Shown: one piece after another, positions 27,096-35,514 of the stretch | How the letters are laid out: every line of letters begins with the position of its first letter | Position numbering within the stretch: position 1 is the stretch's first letter | Source: Anabaena sp. FACHB-1237 | GTDB lineage: Bacteria > Cyanobacteriota > Cyanobacteriia > Cyanobacteriales > Nostocaceae | DNA: 64,000 bases | NCBI RefSeq assembly: GCF_014696225.1 | Contig: NZ_JACJPV010000008.1 | Span: 90,198 to 154,197 of the forward strand | Reading direction: 5' to 3' | Made by a program: the position numbers and the translations under genes | The notes under the pieces: model-generated | What the model was told of the DNA's origin: nothing | What the model saw: the letters and a program-made list of their open reading frames with translations, nothing else | Database searches by the model: none

Positions 27096-27545
27096 TTAAT
27101 TTCTACCTAACCATTTTTGACCATTTAAACGATATACTAAGCGAGTTACCAACAACTCTAAAGTGGTTTTTCGCTCATCTATCAAAAATGATTCCAAGGT
27201 ACTAGGTTGTTTACCTTCATTACAAGAAAAACCTTTTTTACCTTGAATATTTTCCTCTGGAAAATAAAGGTTAAACTGACGTTGGCCATTTTGCCAAGAG
27301 CCAATTATTTGCCAACATTCTTCCCCAGAGGTAAACCCGATGATGGGATACTTCTGTTTAGCAAATTTTAGCTGCACATCTGCCACACCTTCTTTGCTAA
27401 TTGCTTCTTGCAGTGCTGGTAAGTAATGCTGTTGTATAAACTCTTGAAAAGGTTTATCTTCCAGTGCGGGGGGTTTTTCCTTTTTGGGAGCTTTTGCGGC
27501 TGTTTTTTCGTCTTCTGTGACGTTTGGTGTGGTTTGTTCTGTCAT
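27096..27545 (-). CDS. DUF2996 domain protein
   Basis: A 149-residue protein typical of a conserved cyanobacterial/plastid family of unknown function (DUF2996). The first ~35 residues are a charged, Lys/Pro/Glu-rich tail (EKTAAKAPKKEKPPALEDKP), then the domain with PFQEFIQQHYLPALQEA, CWQIIGSWQNGQRQFNLYF and KTTLELLVTRLVYRLNGQKW. No membrane segment. I recognise the family but can assign no activity. Confidence 0.75.
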   Translation of the reverse strand: MTEQTTPNVTEDEKTAAKAPKKEKPPALEDKPFQEFIQQHYLPALQEAISKEGVADVQLKFAKQKYPIIGFTSGEECWQIIGSWQNGQRQFNLYFPEENIQGKKGFSCNEGKQPSTLESFLIDERKTTLELLVTRLVYRLNGQKWLGRN

Positions 27546-27760
27546 TGCTCTGTTTTATCCTTGTGGAGTAGTTAGTTATTCTTATTTTGACACAGGATGA
27601 CTGATCAGAACCAGGACTTAGGCAACTGGCACAAGCGATGCCCTAGTTGATCGATCTCATCTTATAGCGATCGCTTACTTGATATAACCCTACAAGTAGT
27701 GTCATGATCTAAACTCCAGTAGAGATTTTGAGGCTCGATAAGCTAGTAGTAAAAAATCTT

Positions 27761-28129
27761 CTATAATTTAGGACAGTGTTCTTCTAAACAGGATTTTAAA
27801 GCTTCTGGATCAAATAAAATTGGTAAAAAGTGAATACTATTAACCTCCTTAAAATAAAACAGAATCGGTACTTTATGCCAAAAAACGCGCCAATTTTGCC
27901 ATTCTTGGTAGGGAAAACGCCGAATTAATTTTTCTCCTCTATACAGATCAAAGTCTGTGGCTGTAAATTGAAAGCGTAATGTTACAGCTTGCAGCATCAG
28001 AAATAATCCTAGTAACGTTACCACAGATCCGACCCAAGGTTGAATGAATAGGATAAGAATGCCAATGAAGACTAAGGCTATGGGAAGATTGTAACTTGGT
28101 TTAAGTTCTACTGTGGATTTGGGGTTCAT
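27761..28129 (-). CDS. DUF3119 family membrane protein
   Basis: A 122-residue protein with two membrane helices near the N-terminus (NLPIALVFIGILILFIQPW and VVTLLGLFLMLQAVTL) followed by a PH-like beta-rich part (FTATDFDLYRGEKLIRRFPY, WQNWRVFWHKVPILFYFKE). This corresponds to a small conserved cyanobacterial family (DUF3119) of unknown function. Upstream, towards mutL, lies a 403-bp gap. Confidence 0.7.
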   Translation of the reverse strand: MNPKSTVELKPSYNLPIALVFIGILILFIQPWVGSVVTLLGLFLMLQAVTLRFQFTATDFDLYRGEKLIRRFPYQEWQNWRVFWHKVPILFYFKEVNSIHFLPILFDPEALKSCLEEHCPKL

Positions 28130-28532
28130 GACTGAATCAAAAAATCTACCTGAATATAGTCATATTATATAATCACCTTTACCCCAACCCCATAAACCAC
28201 GAAAAACTTTATTGCGTTTTGCTTTGTTATGACAAATAGTAATTCCCATACTGTTAATAAAAAAGAGTCCACTTATAAAAACTTATTTTCATCCTGAAAC
28301 TCTTGTAAATCAACACTTGTAGTTTATTGTCTTACGTCGAATTTAGATGATGATAATTCCTTGTAGAGTCCTGGTTTATTTCTTATTTTCAAAATTAAGT
28401 CTTTTTCCCCTTCTTTGATTAATAAAAGTAATGTTTAGGTTAATTTTATAGAACTAAAGTTTATCTTTAGTTAAACATAAATACCTACTCAATTGTCTTC
28501 AACCTTTTTCACACTTTTTCAGCAAGCCCTAA
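28130..28532. other. Gap without recognisable feature
   Basis: AT-rich sequence between the DUF3119 and mutL genes. I see no ORF of note, no repeat family member and no clear hairpin. Confidence 0.5.
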
Positions 28533-30218
28533 TTAAATACCATGACTTTTTCCTATTACCCAATTACGTCGGAAAAATCTAGATAAAGCTGTTTCTTCTA
28601 ATGATAAATAAATTGGTCTTCCATGGGGACAAGTACGAGGATTTCGGGTTTTTTGCCAATCATCTAAAAGTTGCTGCATTTCTGGCAAGCTCATTTTTGT
28701 ACCATTACGAATTGCGGTACGACAAGCTACTGCTACTTGTGCTGTTTGTAAGTCTCCTCCCCAACTTAATTCTAAAATTGCTTCGGCTATATCTTCCCTT
28801 TCTTTTAACACTAATGGTATGGTTCTTACTGCCCAAATTTGTTCTCCAAATGGTTCTATTTCTAATCCTATTCTTTGCAGTTGTGTAACTTGATTATTGG
28901 ATAATTGATATAAAATTATGGCGGGTTCTATGGGTACTATTTGCCAATGATCACAGATTTTTTCATATAATACTCTTTCATGGGCTATGTGTTGTTCTAC
29001 TAACCATATTCCTCCTGAATGTTCGGCTATAATATAGGTGTTATTAGCTTGAGCGATCGCTGTTAAATATAGTTTATTATCTTGTTCATTTTCTTGATTT
29101 TTTGAATGATCAACATTATTAATAGATTTAATGTTATATTGTCCTTTGGATTCTGCTACTTTAATTAAATTACTCACTCTACTTGTGTGAACTGATTCTT
29201 TAATATTACCTGCGGAAATTTGTAAGGCTTTACTGATAGCTTCTGTAACTTGTGTTTGCCAGAAATTCATGTCATGGAGATAAATTTCTGTTTTGGCTGG
29301 GTGACGATTCCAGTTAATTTGATCTGGTGATATGTTAAGGTGTAAAAAACACACAGGATAGCGATCGCGTGGTAATGTCTTATGAAATCCTGAAATAATT
29401 GTTTGTTCTAATTCTGCTGATTTAATTATTCTCCCATTAATTGCTATTTTAATCCAATCTGACCGATGACGATGACATCTATCTGGAAGACCAATCACTA
29501 AATTTAATGATGAATTTTCTCTATTTACTATGGGTAAATTTAACTCACATAAATCATGATATTTCACTTGACTGAGAATTTGAGGAATTAATTTACCTCC
29601 AGTTTTTGCCGGATAAATAGTAAACCATTCTTTATCATTTTGCCATACTTGATAAGTAAGATGAGGATGACATAAGGCAATATTTTGAATAATATTTTGG
29701 ACTGATTTTATGTGTAGAGGTAAACTTTGATGATGGGGAGAACTATCAACAAATAGATTAGATACTGTTACTACCGTACCAGGAGCGATCGCTGCAATTT
29801 CCATTGCTTTCATTTCTCCTTGATGATTATAATTAATTCTCCATCCTTCCGTTTCATTTTTTGCTCGGCTAATAATTTCTAAATCTCCTAATGTTGCTAA
29901 ACTATGTAATGCTTCTCCCCTAAATCCTAAACTATTAATCCGCCATAAATCATCACGAGAATGAATTTTACTGGTACTATGTGCTGCTGCTGCTTGATAT
30001 AAATTATCCAGATTTATCCCATCTCCATTATCTGCAACTCGTACTTTCCAATGTTGTGGCCAAATAGAAATTACTATGCGTGTTGCATTAGCATCTAGCG
30101 CGTTTTCTACTAATTCTCTAACTACCGCTGTTAAAGAATCTATTACTTCTCCTGCGCTAATTAAATATACTACTTCTGTAGGTAATGGTTGAATTTTGGA
30201 TGTCATTGTAGATGCCAT
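28533..30218 (-). CDS. mutL: DNA mismatch repair protein MutL
   Basis: A 561-residue MutL. The GHKL ATPase motifs are ELVENALDANATRI, VADNGDGI, HSTSKI and LGFRGEALHSLATL; the transducer follows, and the C-terminal dimer domain holds LVEQHIAHERVLYEKI (a variant of the DQHAxxExxxxE endonuclease motif with Glu for Asp and Ile for Ala), ACRTAIRNG and CPHGRPIYLSL. The frame extends upstream to 30293, but the ATG at 30218 starts just before the conserved SKIQPLPTEV. The altered DQHA motif is also seen, to my knowledge, in other cyanobacterial MutL, so endonuclease activity is uncertain. Confidence 0.93.
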   Translation of the reverse strand: MASTMTSKIQPLPTEVVYLISAGEVIDSLTAVVRELVENALDANATRIVISIWPQHWKVRVADNGDGINLDNLYQAAAAHSTSKIHSRDDLWRINSLGFRGEALHSLATLGDLEIISRAKNETEGWRINYNHQGEMKAMEIAAIAPGTVVTVSNLFVDSSPHHQSLPLHIKSVQNIIQNIALCHPHLTYQVWQNDKEWFTIYPAKTGGKLIPQILSQVKYHDLCELNLPIVNRENSSLNLVIGLPDRCHRHRSDWIKIAINGRIIKSAELEQTIISGFHKTLPRDRYPVCFLHLNISPDQINWNRHPAKTEIYLHDMNFWQTQVTEAISKALQISAGNIKESVHTSRVSNLIKVAESKGQYNIKSINNVDHSKNQENEQDNKLYLTAIAQANNTYIIAEHSGGIWLVEQHIAHERVLYEKICDHWQIVPIEPAIILYQLSNNQVTQLQRIGLEIEPFGEQIWAVRTIPLVLKEREDIAEAILELSWGGDLQTAQVAVACRTAIRNGTKMSLPEMQQLLDDWQKTRNPRTCPHGRPIYLSLEETALSRFFRRNWVIGKSHGI

Positions 30219-30440
30219 AATAGATACTATAAAAGTCAACTTTTGCCAGTTATAAAATGTAGTTAAAGATATAAGTTTAAGAGAAATTACCAAAAATTAA
30301 CATCAAACAATTATAACATAAAATTATCTACAAAACTACTAAATAACTACTAAATTAAAATTTAGATTGATGATTAAGAAAACAGAATTTTACGTAAAAA
30401 TTTGTTAAATTACAAGTGAGGTTATAAGCGGGAAAGGCTT

Positions 30441-30788
30441 ATGAATAGTAATTTTTTTGCTGATGCTATTGAATTAAAAATGCGTCTCCAATGGGGGCAA
30501 CCTGCTTTTACAATAATTGATGTACGCGATCGATCTAATTACAATTTAGCTCATATTGCAGGTGCAATTCCTCTTCCCTTAGATAATTTAGCATCTCGCG
30601 CTCATTCTACCTTACAACGAGAACGAGATATTTATATCTATGGTGATGATGATGCACAGTCAGCTTACGCAGCACAGATATTAAGAATATCTGGTTTTAC
30701 TAGTGTATGTGAAATTGCAGGAGGTATTACCGCTTGGGAAAATATTGGTGGTAGTTTAGAAGGTACTACTTGTATAGCTACTAGCTAA
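30441..30788 (+). CDS. Rhodanese-like domain protein without catalytic cysteine
   Basis: A 115-residue single rhodanese domain: TIIDVRDRSNYNLAHIAGAI is the CH2A region and GGITAWENIGGSLE the CH2B region. The active-site loop normally reads YC..G.RS; here it is IYGDDDAQSAYAAQ, so the sulfur-carrying Cys is absent. It therefore cannot act as a sulfurtransferase by the usual mechanism, and may bind or scaffold another protein. A short palindrome (30822-30853) follows. Single gene. Confidence 0.8.
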   Translation: MNSNFFADAIELKMRLQWGQPAFTIIDVRDRSNYNLAHIAGAIPLPLDNLASRAHSTLQRERDIYIYGDDDAQSAYAAQILRISGFTSVCEIAGGITAWENIGGSLEGTTCIATS

Positions 30789-30821
30789 TTATGCTGATTT
30801 AATGTTAGATATTATTGCTAT

Positions 30822-30853
30822 CCCTGACTTTTTTAAGTTGGGGATTTTGTGGT
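30822..30853 (+). terminator. Weak terminator-like palindrome after the rhodanese gene
   Basis: ATCCCTGACTT, TTTT loop, AAGTTGGGGAT then TTTG; a degenerate member of the GACTTC palindrome family 34 bp after the stop codon. Confidence 0.4.
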
Positions 30854-31001
30854 TAAGATTTTATTACCTCTAAAGTAATTATTGAATTTTTATAGATGAT
30901 TTTATATTCTATCACATTTCTCTAAAAATTTGCAGAAAATGTTACATATCGAGATAGAAAATTACGGTAAACTAATCATAATAGTTTTTATGATCTAAAA
31001 A

Positions 31002-31787
31002 ATGACAGCAAATAGTCCCACAATTTTAGCCTTAGACTTTGACGGAGTGATTTGCGATGGACTAATTGAATATTTTGAGGTAGCATGGCGTACCTATTGT
31101 CAAATTTGGTCTACAAGTAATCATACACCACCAGATGACTTAGCGTTAAGGTTTTATCGCTTACGTCCAGTAATTGAAACAGGTTGGGAAATGCCTATTT
31201 TAATTAAGGCATTAATTGACGGATTTGATGATGATCAAATTCTGCAAAATTGGACAAATATTACTCCTAAAATTTTAGCATCAGATAATTTAGATGCTAA
31301 AGAAGTTGCCAAAAAACTTGATAGTTTACGAGATGAATGGATTAAAACTGATGTGAATGAATGGTTAAGTTTACATAGGTTTTATCATGGAGTAATTGAA
31401 AGACTAAAAATGACTCTTGCTAGTAATATTGAATTATATATTGTCACCACTAAAGAAGGACGATTTGTTAAAGAATTATTACTACAAGAAGGGATAAACT
31501 TACCAGAAACAGCAATTTTTGGTAAGGAAGTAAAACGTCCAAAATATCAAACTTTGCGCGAATTAATTGCTAAATCTTCCCAGAAACCTGTAAAACTATG
31601 GTTTGTGGAAGATAGATTAAAAACCTTGCAATTAATTCAACAACAATCTGACTTAGAAGATGTGCAACTTTTTCTAGCAGATTGGGGTTATAATACCCAT
31701 GCAGAAAGAGAATCAGGGAAAAAAGATCATCGCATTCACGTAATTTCTCTTTCTCAATTTTCCCATGATTTCTCAACCTGGGTTTAA
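31002..31787 (+). CDS. HAD superfamily hydrolase
   Basis: A 261-residue protein with the HAD motif I ILALDFDGVICDGLIEYF (Asp nucleophile and acid/base Asp), a long helical cap, motif II in LYIVTTKEGRF (Thr), a Lys in KRPKYQTLREL (motif III) and the acidic motif IV as KLWFVEDRLKTL. It is most like phosphoglycolate phosphatase-type members. The substrate is unknown. A perfect palindrome follows its stop codon by 13 bp. Confidence 0.82.
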   Translation: MTANSPTILALDFDGVICDGLIEYFEVAWRTYCQIWSTSNHTPPDDLALRFYRLRPVIETGWEMPILIKALIDGFDDDQILQNWTNITPKILASDNLDAKEVAKKLDSLRDEWIKTDVNEWLSLHRFYHGVIERLKMTLASNIELYIVTTKEGRFVKELLLQEGINLPETAIFGKEVKRPKYQTLRELIAKSSQKPVKLWFVEDRLKTLQLIQQQSDLEDVQLFLADWGYNTHAERESGKKDHRIHVISLSQFSHDFSTWV

Positions 31788-31800
31788 CTTATATTATTCA

Positions 31801-31831
31801 GATCCCGGACTTCTTTAAGAAGTCCGGGATC
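31801..31831. terminator. Bidirectional palindromic terminator (perfect 13-bp arms)
   Basis: GATCCCGGACTTC, loop TTTAA, GAAGTCCGGGATC. It lies between the ends of convergent genes (HAD at 31787, TPR at 31847). The same sequence occurs at 39146-39175 between another convergent pair, and related forms occur at five or more other sites. Confidence 0.65.
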
Positions 31832-31846
31832 TTGTGCAATCAGCAA

Positions 31847-32452
31847 TTACCAATTACCATTTATATCATCCATAACCTTTTGGTAATGAGTTATTCTTTT
31901 TTGTTCTTTAAATATTTCTGCTGCTTTTTTTAAATCTGTTATTCCTTGCTGTTTATTCCCTAATTTATGATAAGCAATTCCTCGATGATGATAGGCTTCT
32001 GCAAATTCAGAATTAAGATTTAATGCTGCATTAAAATCATTAATTGCTAACTCAATATTGCCTAATTTATAATGTAACAATCCCCGATGATTATAAATAC
32101 CTGCATAACCAGAATTAATGGCGATCGCTTGATTATAGTCTTTCATTGCTGCTGAATAATCTCCCATTGCAGCATAGACAATTCCCCTTTGATAATAGAC
32201 TTCTGCAAATTTTGGATTGATAGCAAGTGCTTGATTATAATATTTGATTGCTTTAGGCAAATCTCCAAACATATAACTATTTAAACCTTGATGAAAATAG
32301 ATAATACTATCTTGCTTTTTTATTTGTGCTAATAGTATTCTTGTTTTTCCGTGAGGAAGATTTACCAAATCTTCAGCATCAACTTGAGGAACATATAATG
32401 TTATACCTAATATCAAAGATGAAAGCATCAAAGATAAATTGCCCATAGTCAT
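31847..32452 (-). CDS. Exported tetratricopeptide repeat protein
   Basis: A 201-residue protein with an N-terminal hydrophobic signal-like segment (LSLMLSSLILGITLYVPQVDA) and four TPR units: IYFHQGLNSYMFGDLPKAIK, VYYQRGIVYAAMGDYSAAMK, IYNHRGLLHYKLGNIELAIN and AYHHRGIAYHKLGNKQQGIT. Likely periplasmic, mediating protein-protein contact; the partner is unknown. It is divergent from the nurA gene. Confidence 0.82.
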   Translation of the reverse strand: MTMGNLSLMLSSLILGITLYVPQVDAEDLVNLPHGKTRILLAQIKKQDSIIYFHQGLNSYMFGDLPKAIKYYNQALAINPKFAEVYYQRGIVYAAMGDYSAAMKDYNQAIAINSGYAGIYNHRGLLHYKLGNIELAINDFNAALNLNSEFAEAYHHRGIAYHKLGNKQQGITDLKKAAEIFKEQKRITHYQKVMDDINGNW

Positions 32453-32507
32453 TTCTCCTGTGATAGTGTTATACTAAGTTATCAATAATATCTTACTCTA
32501 ACAACAG

Positions 32508-32539
32508 GATACCCGACTTCTTAAACAAGTCGGTTATCT
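32508..32539. repeat. GACTTC-family palindrome between divergent genes
   Basis: GATACCCGACTTC, TTAAAC, AAGTCGGTTATC. Unlike its relatives it sits upstream of both neighbours (TPR gene and nurA), where a terminator would not be needed; it could be a passenger copy or influence the nurA leader. Confidence 0.5.
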
Positions 32540-32564
32540 GACACCTACTATTACACCAAAATAT

Positions 32565-33740
32565 ATGTTAGACTTAACAAAATTAACACAACAAATGCAA
32601 GGTTTTAGTGAACATTTAACCTTAGAAGTTGCCGCCAATAAAGAACGTTTAGAACTAGCACAACAATATTTACAAATTGCTAGTGAATCACAAAAAGAGT
32701 TAGTAGAAAAACAAGAAAGATGGAGTAATAATATCCTCTTTGCTAATGCTACACCACTAGAACCATTAGCAAGTTGTATAGATATTCCTATTCCTCCAAA
32801 AGTACATACAATAGTAGCTACCGACGGTTCACAAATTGCTCCCAATCATCATGAAATTGCCTATTGTTACCTCTTAAATATTGGTAGAGTGGTATTACAT
32901 TATGGGCAAAATTTACACCCAATTCTTGATAGTTTACCAGAGGTATTTTATCGTCCTGAAGATTTATATATCTCTCGACAATGGGGAATTAGAACCGAAG
33001 AATGGATGGGGTATAGACGCACTGCATCAGAAAGTAGCGTCTTAGCAGAATTAGCTATTAATGCTAAAACCTCTGCACCAATATTAGCAATGGTAGATGG
33101 TTCTTTAATACATTGGATATTAGATCAATTACCAATGGATGCGCGTGATTGTATATTGCCCCCCATACTAGAGGCTTGGCAAAAACTACATCAAGCTGAA
33201 ATTCCTCTCATGGGATATTTAAGTGCATCCCGTAATGTTGAAGCTATGAACTTCTTACGTTTATTAGCCTGTCCTCACTCCGTACCTGACTGTATTAATC
33301 ATTGCCCTAATCAATTAGATCATTTACCATGTAAGAAATTTGACTCTTTAAGAGATACAACTCTGTGGGCTACCCAACTTAAACCAGGACAACGTGGACC
33401 TATATGGCGGAGTAATGCCCGTATTTTAGAACTGTATGAAGAACAGACTATATACTTTTGTTATGTTAATGTAGGTGCAGAAATTGCTAGAATTGAGTTT
33501 CCTGCATGGGTAGCAGAAAATTCAGTCATGTTTGATCAAGCACTAGGATTAATGTTAGCACAGGTACAAAAGGGTTATGGATATCCTGTAGCAATTGCTG
33601 AAGCGCATAATCAAGCAGTGGTTAGAGGAGGAGATAAAACACGATTTTTTGCCATGTTGGAAAGACAAATGATTAAAGCTGGGATTAAAAATGTTGGTAT
33701 TTCCTCCAAAGAAATCCGTAAACGTGGTAGCATTGCTTAA
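32565..33740 (+). CDS. nurA: NurA-type nuclease
   Basis: A 391-residue NurA family protein. NurA nucleases are RNase H-like, with catalytic Asp residues in the blocks seen here as TIVATDGSQIAPNHHE and PILAMVDGSLIHWIL, and a C-terminal block AIAEAHNQAVVRGGDK. In archaea NurA works with the HerA helicase in double-strand break resection; in cyanobacteria the gene often stands alone, as here. The 32565 ATG is close after the palindrome at 32508-32539. The N-terminus is a ~50-residue helix. Family certain, activity inferred. Confidence 0.85.
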   Translation: MLDLTKLTQQMQGFSEHLTLEVAANKERLELAQQYLQIASESQKELVEKQERWSNNILFANATPLEPLASCIDIPIPPKVHTIVATDGSQIAPNHHEIAYCYLLNIGRVVLHYGQNLHPILDSLPEVFYRPEDLYISRQWGIRTEEWMGYRRTASESSVLAELAINAKTSAPILAMVDGSLIHWILDQLPMDARDCILPPILEAWQKLHQAEIPLMGYLSASRNVEAMNFLRLLACPHSVPDCINHCPNQLDHLPCKKFDSLRDTTLWATQLKPGQRGPIWRSNARILELYEEQTIYFCYVNVGAEIARIEFPAWVAENSVMFDQALGLMLAQVQKGYGYPVAIAEAHNQAVVRGGDKTRFFAMLERQMIKAGIKNVGISSKEIRKRGSIA

Positions 33741-33825
33741 TATTTTCGTGAGTATTGATAATGATTTTTGACACATTATTTTTTTTACAACATAAAATTA
33801 CAACAAAAACCACCTCAGTGTGTTC

Positions 33826-35364
33826 TTAATTATCACATTGTTTTAAATCGGTTAATAATACCAGAATTTGATCTATTGCTGTTCTGATAGCCTGATTAGG
33901 TTGTTGATATTGATTAACCATAATACTAAAAACCAAAGGTTGATAATTAGGAGTATTGATATATCCTGATAAATTAGAAATTCCCGTCATAGTTCCTGTT
34001 TTTGCTTGGATAATTCCCACAGCATTAGTATTTAAAAAACGATTTTTTAATGTACCACTAACACCAGAAATAGGTAAAGATGCGCGAAAAATTTCTTTTT
34101 GTGGGGATTTTTCCATTGCTTGTAAAAGTTGTACTATGGCTGTGGGAGTAACTAAGTTTTTTCTGGATAAACCTGAACCATCAACGATCATATAACCTTG
34201 CGGTTCTATACCTAAATCTGTGAGAGTTTCTTTGATGACTTTTAAACCTAAATTAGCAGTAGTTTCATTTGTACCTAATGGTTGCTTACTAGCTAAAGTT
34301 CTTAATAAAACCTCAGCATATAAATTATTGCTATTAATATTTGTCTCTAATAATAATTCTGATAAAGGAGGAGATGCTACCACAGCTATTTCTTTACTAT
34401 TATTATTATTTTTCTGATCATTATTAATTAAAGTTTCCTTAACACTTATACCTTGATTAGCTAAAACTTGACGAAATTCCCTTAAAAAATTTGTGGCAGG
34501 ATCAAATACAGCTATAGTATTAACTTCTGGTGGTGCATCTATTGGTAATTTTCCATTAATCCTTAAAATTTGCCCTTTTAAATCCCGTTCTATATTGATA
34601 AAACCTGGTGTTCCTGATGCTGTTGTGATAGTATTATTCTCAATTTTCCAGTGATATCTTTCAGGAGAATTATCCCATCTTAATTGTAATTTATCACCAA
34701 CTTTTTGGGGTAATAAAGTTAATGAAATGGCATTTTCATTGAGAATTAAACTATTAACTTGTGTACCATAGTAAGATTGAATATCTTCCCATTCCCAACT
34801 AGAATTAATCAGATCACCTTGAAAAGAACTATCATCAGCAATTAATTTGTTAATTTCCTTAATACCACTTTGAAATAACTGTTGAGATAAAAGTTGTAAT
34901 TGCGGATTTTTCAAACTAGGATCTCCACTGCCTACCACACGCAAAACTCCATTACCATCATCATAAATAGCAGTGCGAAAACGAAAATCTGATCCTAATT
35001 TTGTTAAAGCTACCGCAGTGGTAAATAATTTAATATTAGAAGCAGGAGTAAAATATTTTTCGGCATTTTGACTGTAAATAGTTTCCCCTGATGATAAATT
35101 TTTAATTAAAATACCCCAATGCGATCGCTTTAAATCTTCCCGATTAACAACATTATTAATAGCTGATGTTAATTGATTAGTACAAATTGATTTATTGTCA
35201 TTATTTTTAACATTAACTTGCGAAGTACGAGTTTCTGCTTTAACTATTTGTTTACCATCACCAATAGATAAACTAATTAACAGGAATAGGCAACTAAAAG
35301 AGACTTTTTTGAACATTGTAAACATGAGATTTATTAAAATAATTTTCTTGAGTAAATTTATCAT
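33826..35364 (-). CDS. dacB: D-alanyl-D-alanine carboxypeptidase/endopeptidase (PBP4 class C)
   Basis: A PBP4/DacB-type enzyme with all three active-site motifs: TPASNIKLFTTA (SxxK), SNNLYAEVLLR (SxN) and AKTGTMTG (KTG), with the ~180-residue insert between SxxK and SxN typical of class C. It trims or cleaves peptidoglycan crosslinks in the periplasm. A signal peptide is clear from MFKKVSFSCLFLLISLSIG, so translation may start at an internal ATG (35325 or 35316) rather than at 35364, which gives 512 residues. Neighbours are convergent nurA and divergent WD40-KAP. Confidence 0.9.
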   Translation of the reverse strand: MINLLKKIILINLMFTMFKKVSFSCLFLLISLSIGDGKQIVKAETRTSQVNVKNNDNKSICTNQLTSAINNVVNREDLKRSHWGILIKNLSSGETIYSQNAEKYFTPASNIKLFTTAVALTKLGSDFRFRTAIYDDGNGVLRVVGSGDPSLKNPQLQLLSQQLFQSGIKEINKLIADDSSFQGDLINSSWEWEDIQSYYGTQVNSLILNENAISLTLLPQKVGDKLQLRWDNSPERYHWKIENNTITTASGTPGFINIERDLKGQILRINGKLPIDAPPEVNTIAVFDPATNFLREFRQVLANQGISVKETLINNDQKNNNNSKEIAVVASPPLSELLLETNINSNNLYAEVLLRTLASKQPLGTNETTANLGLKVIKETLTDLGIEPQGYMIVDGSGLSRKNLVTPTAIVQLLQAMEKSPQKEIFRASLPISGVSGTLKNRFLNTNAVGIIQAKTGTMTGISNLSGYINTPNYQPLVFSIMVNQYQQPNQAIRTAIDQILVLLTDLKQCDN

Positions 35365-35514
35365 ATTATATAATCATATCCTTAACTTATTTAATAAATT
35401 GAGAATTAAACCAGAATTATAATTTACCCCTAATTGTAAATAAAATTGTCAAACTATTTACAATTATATAACAACATAGTAAAACCAATAATATCCAGAT
35501 ATAATAACAGTGAC

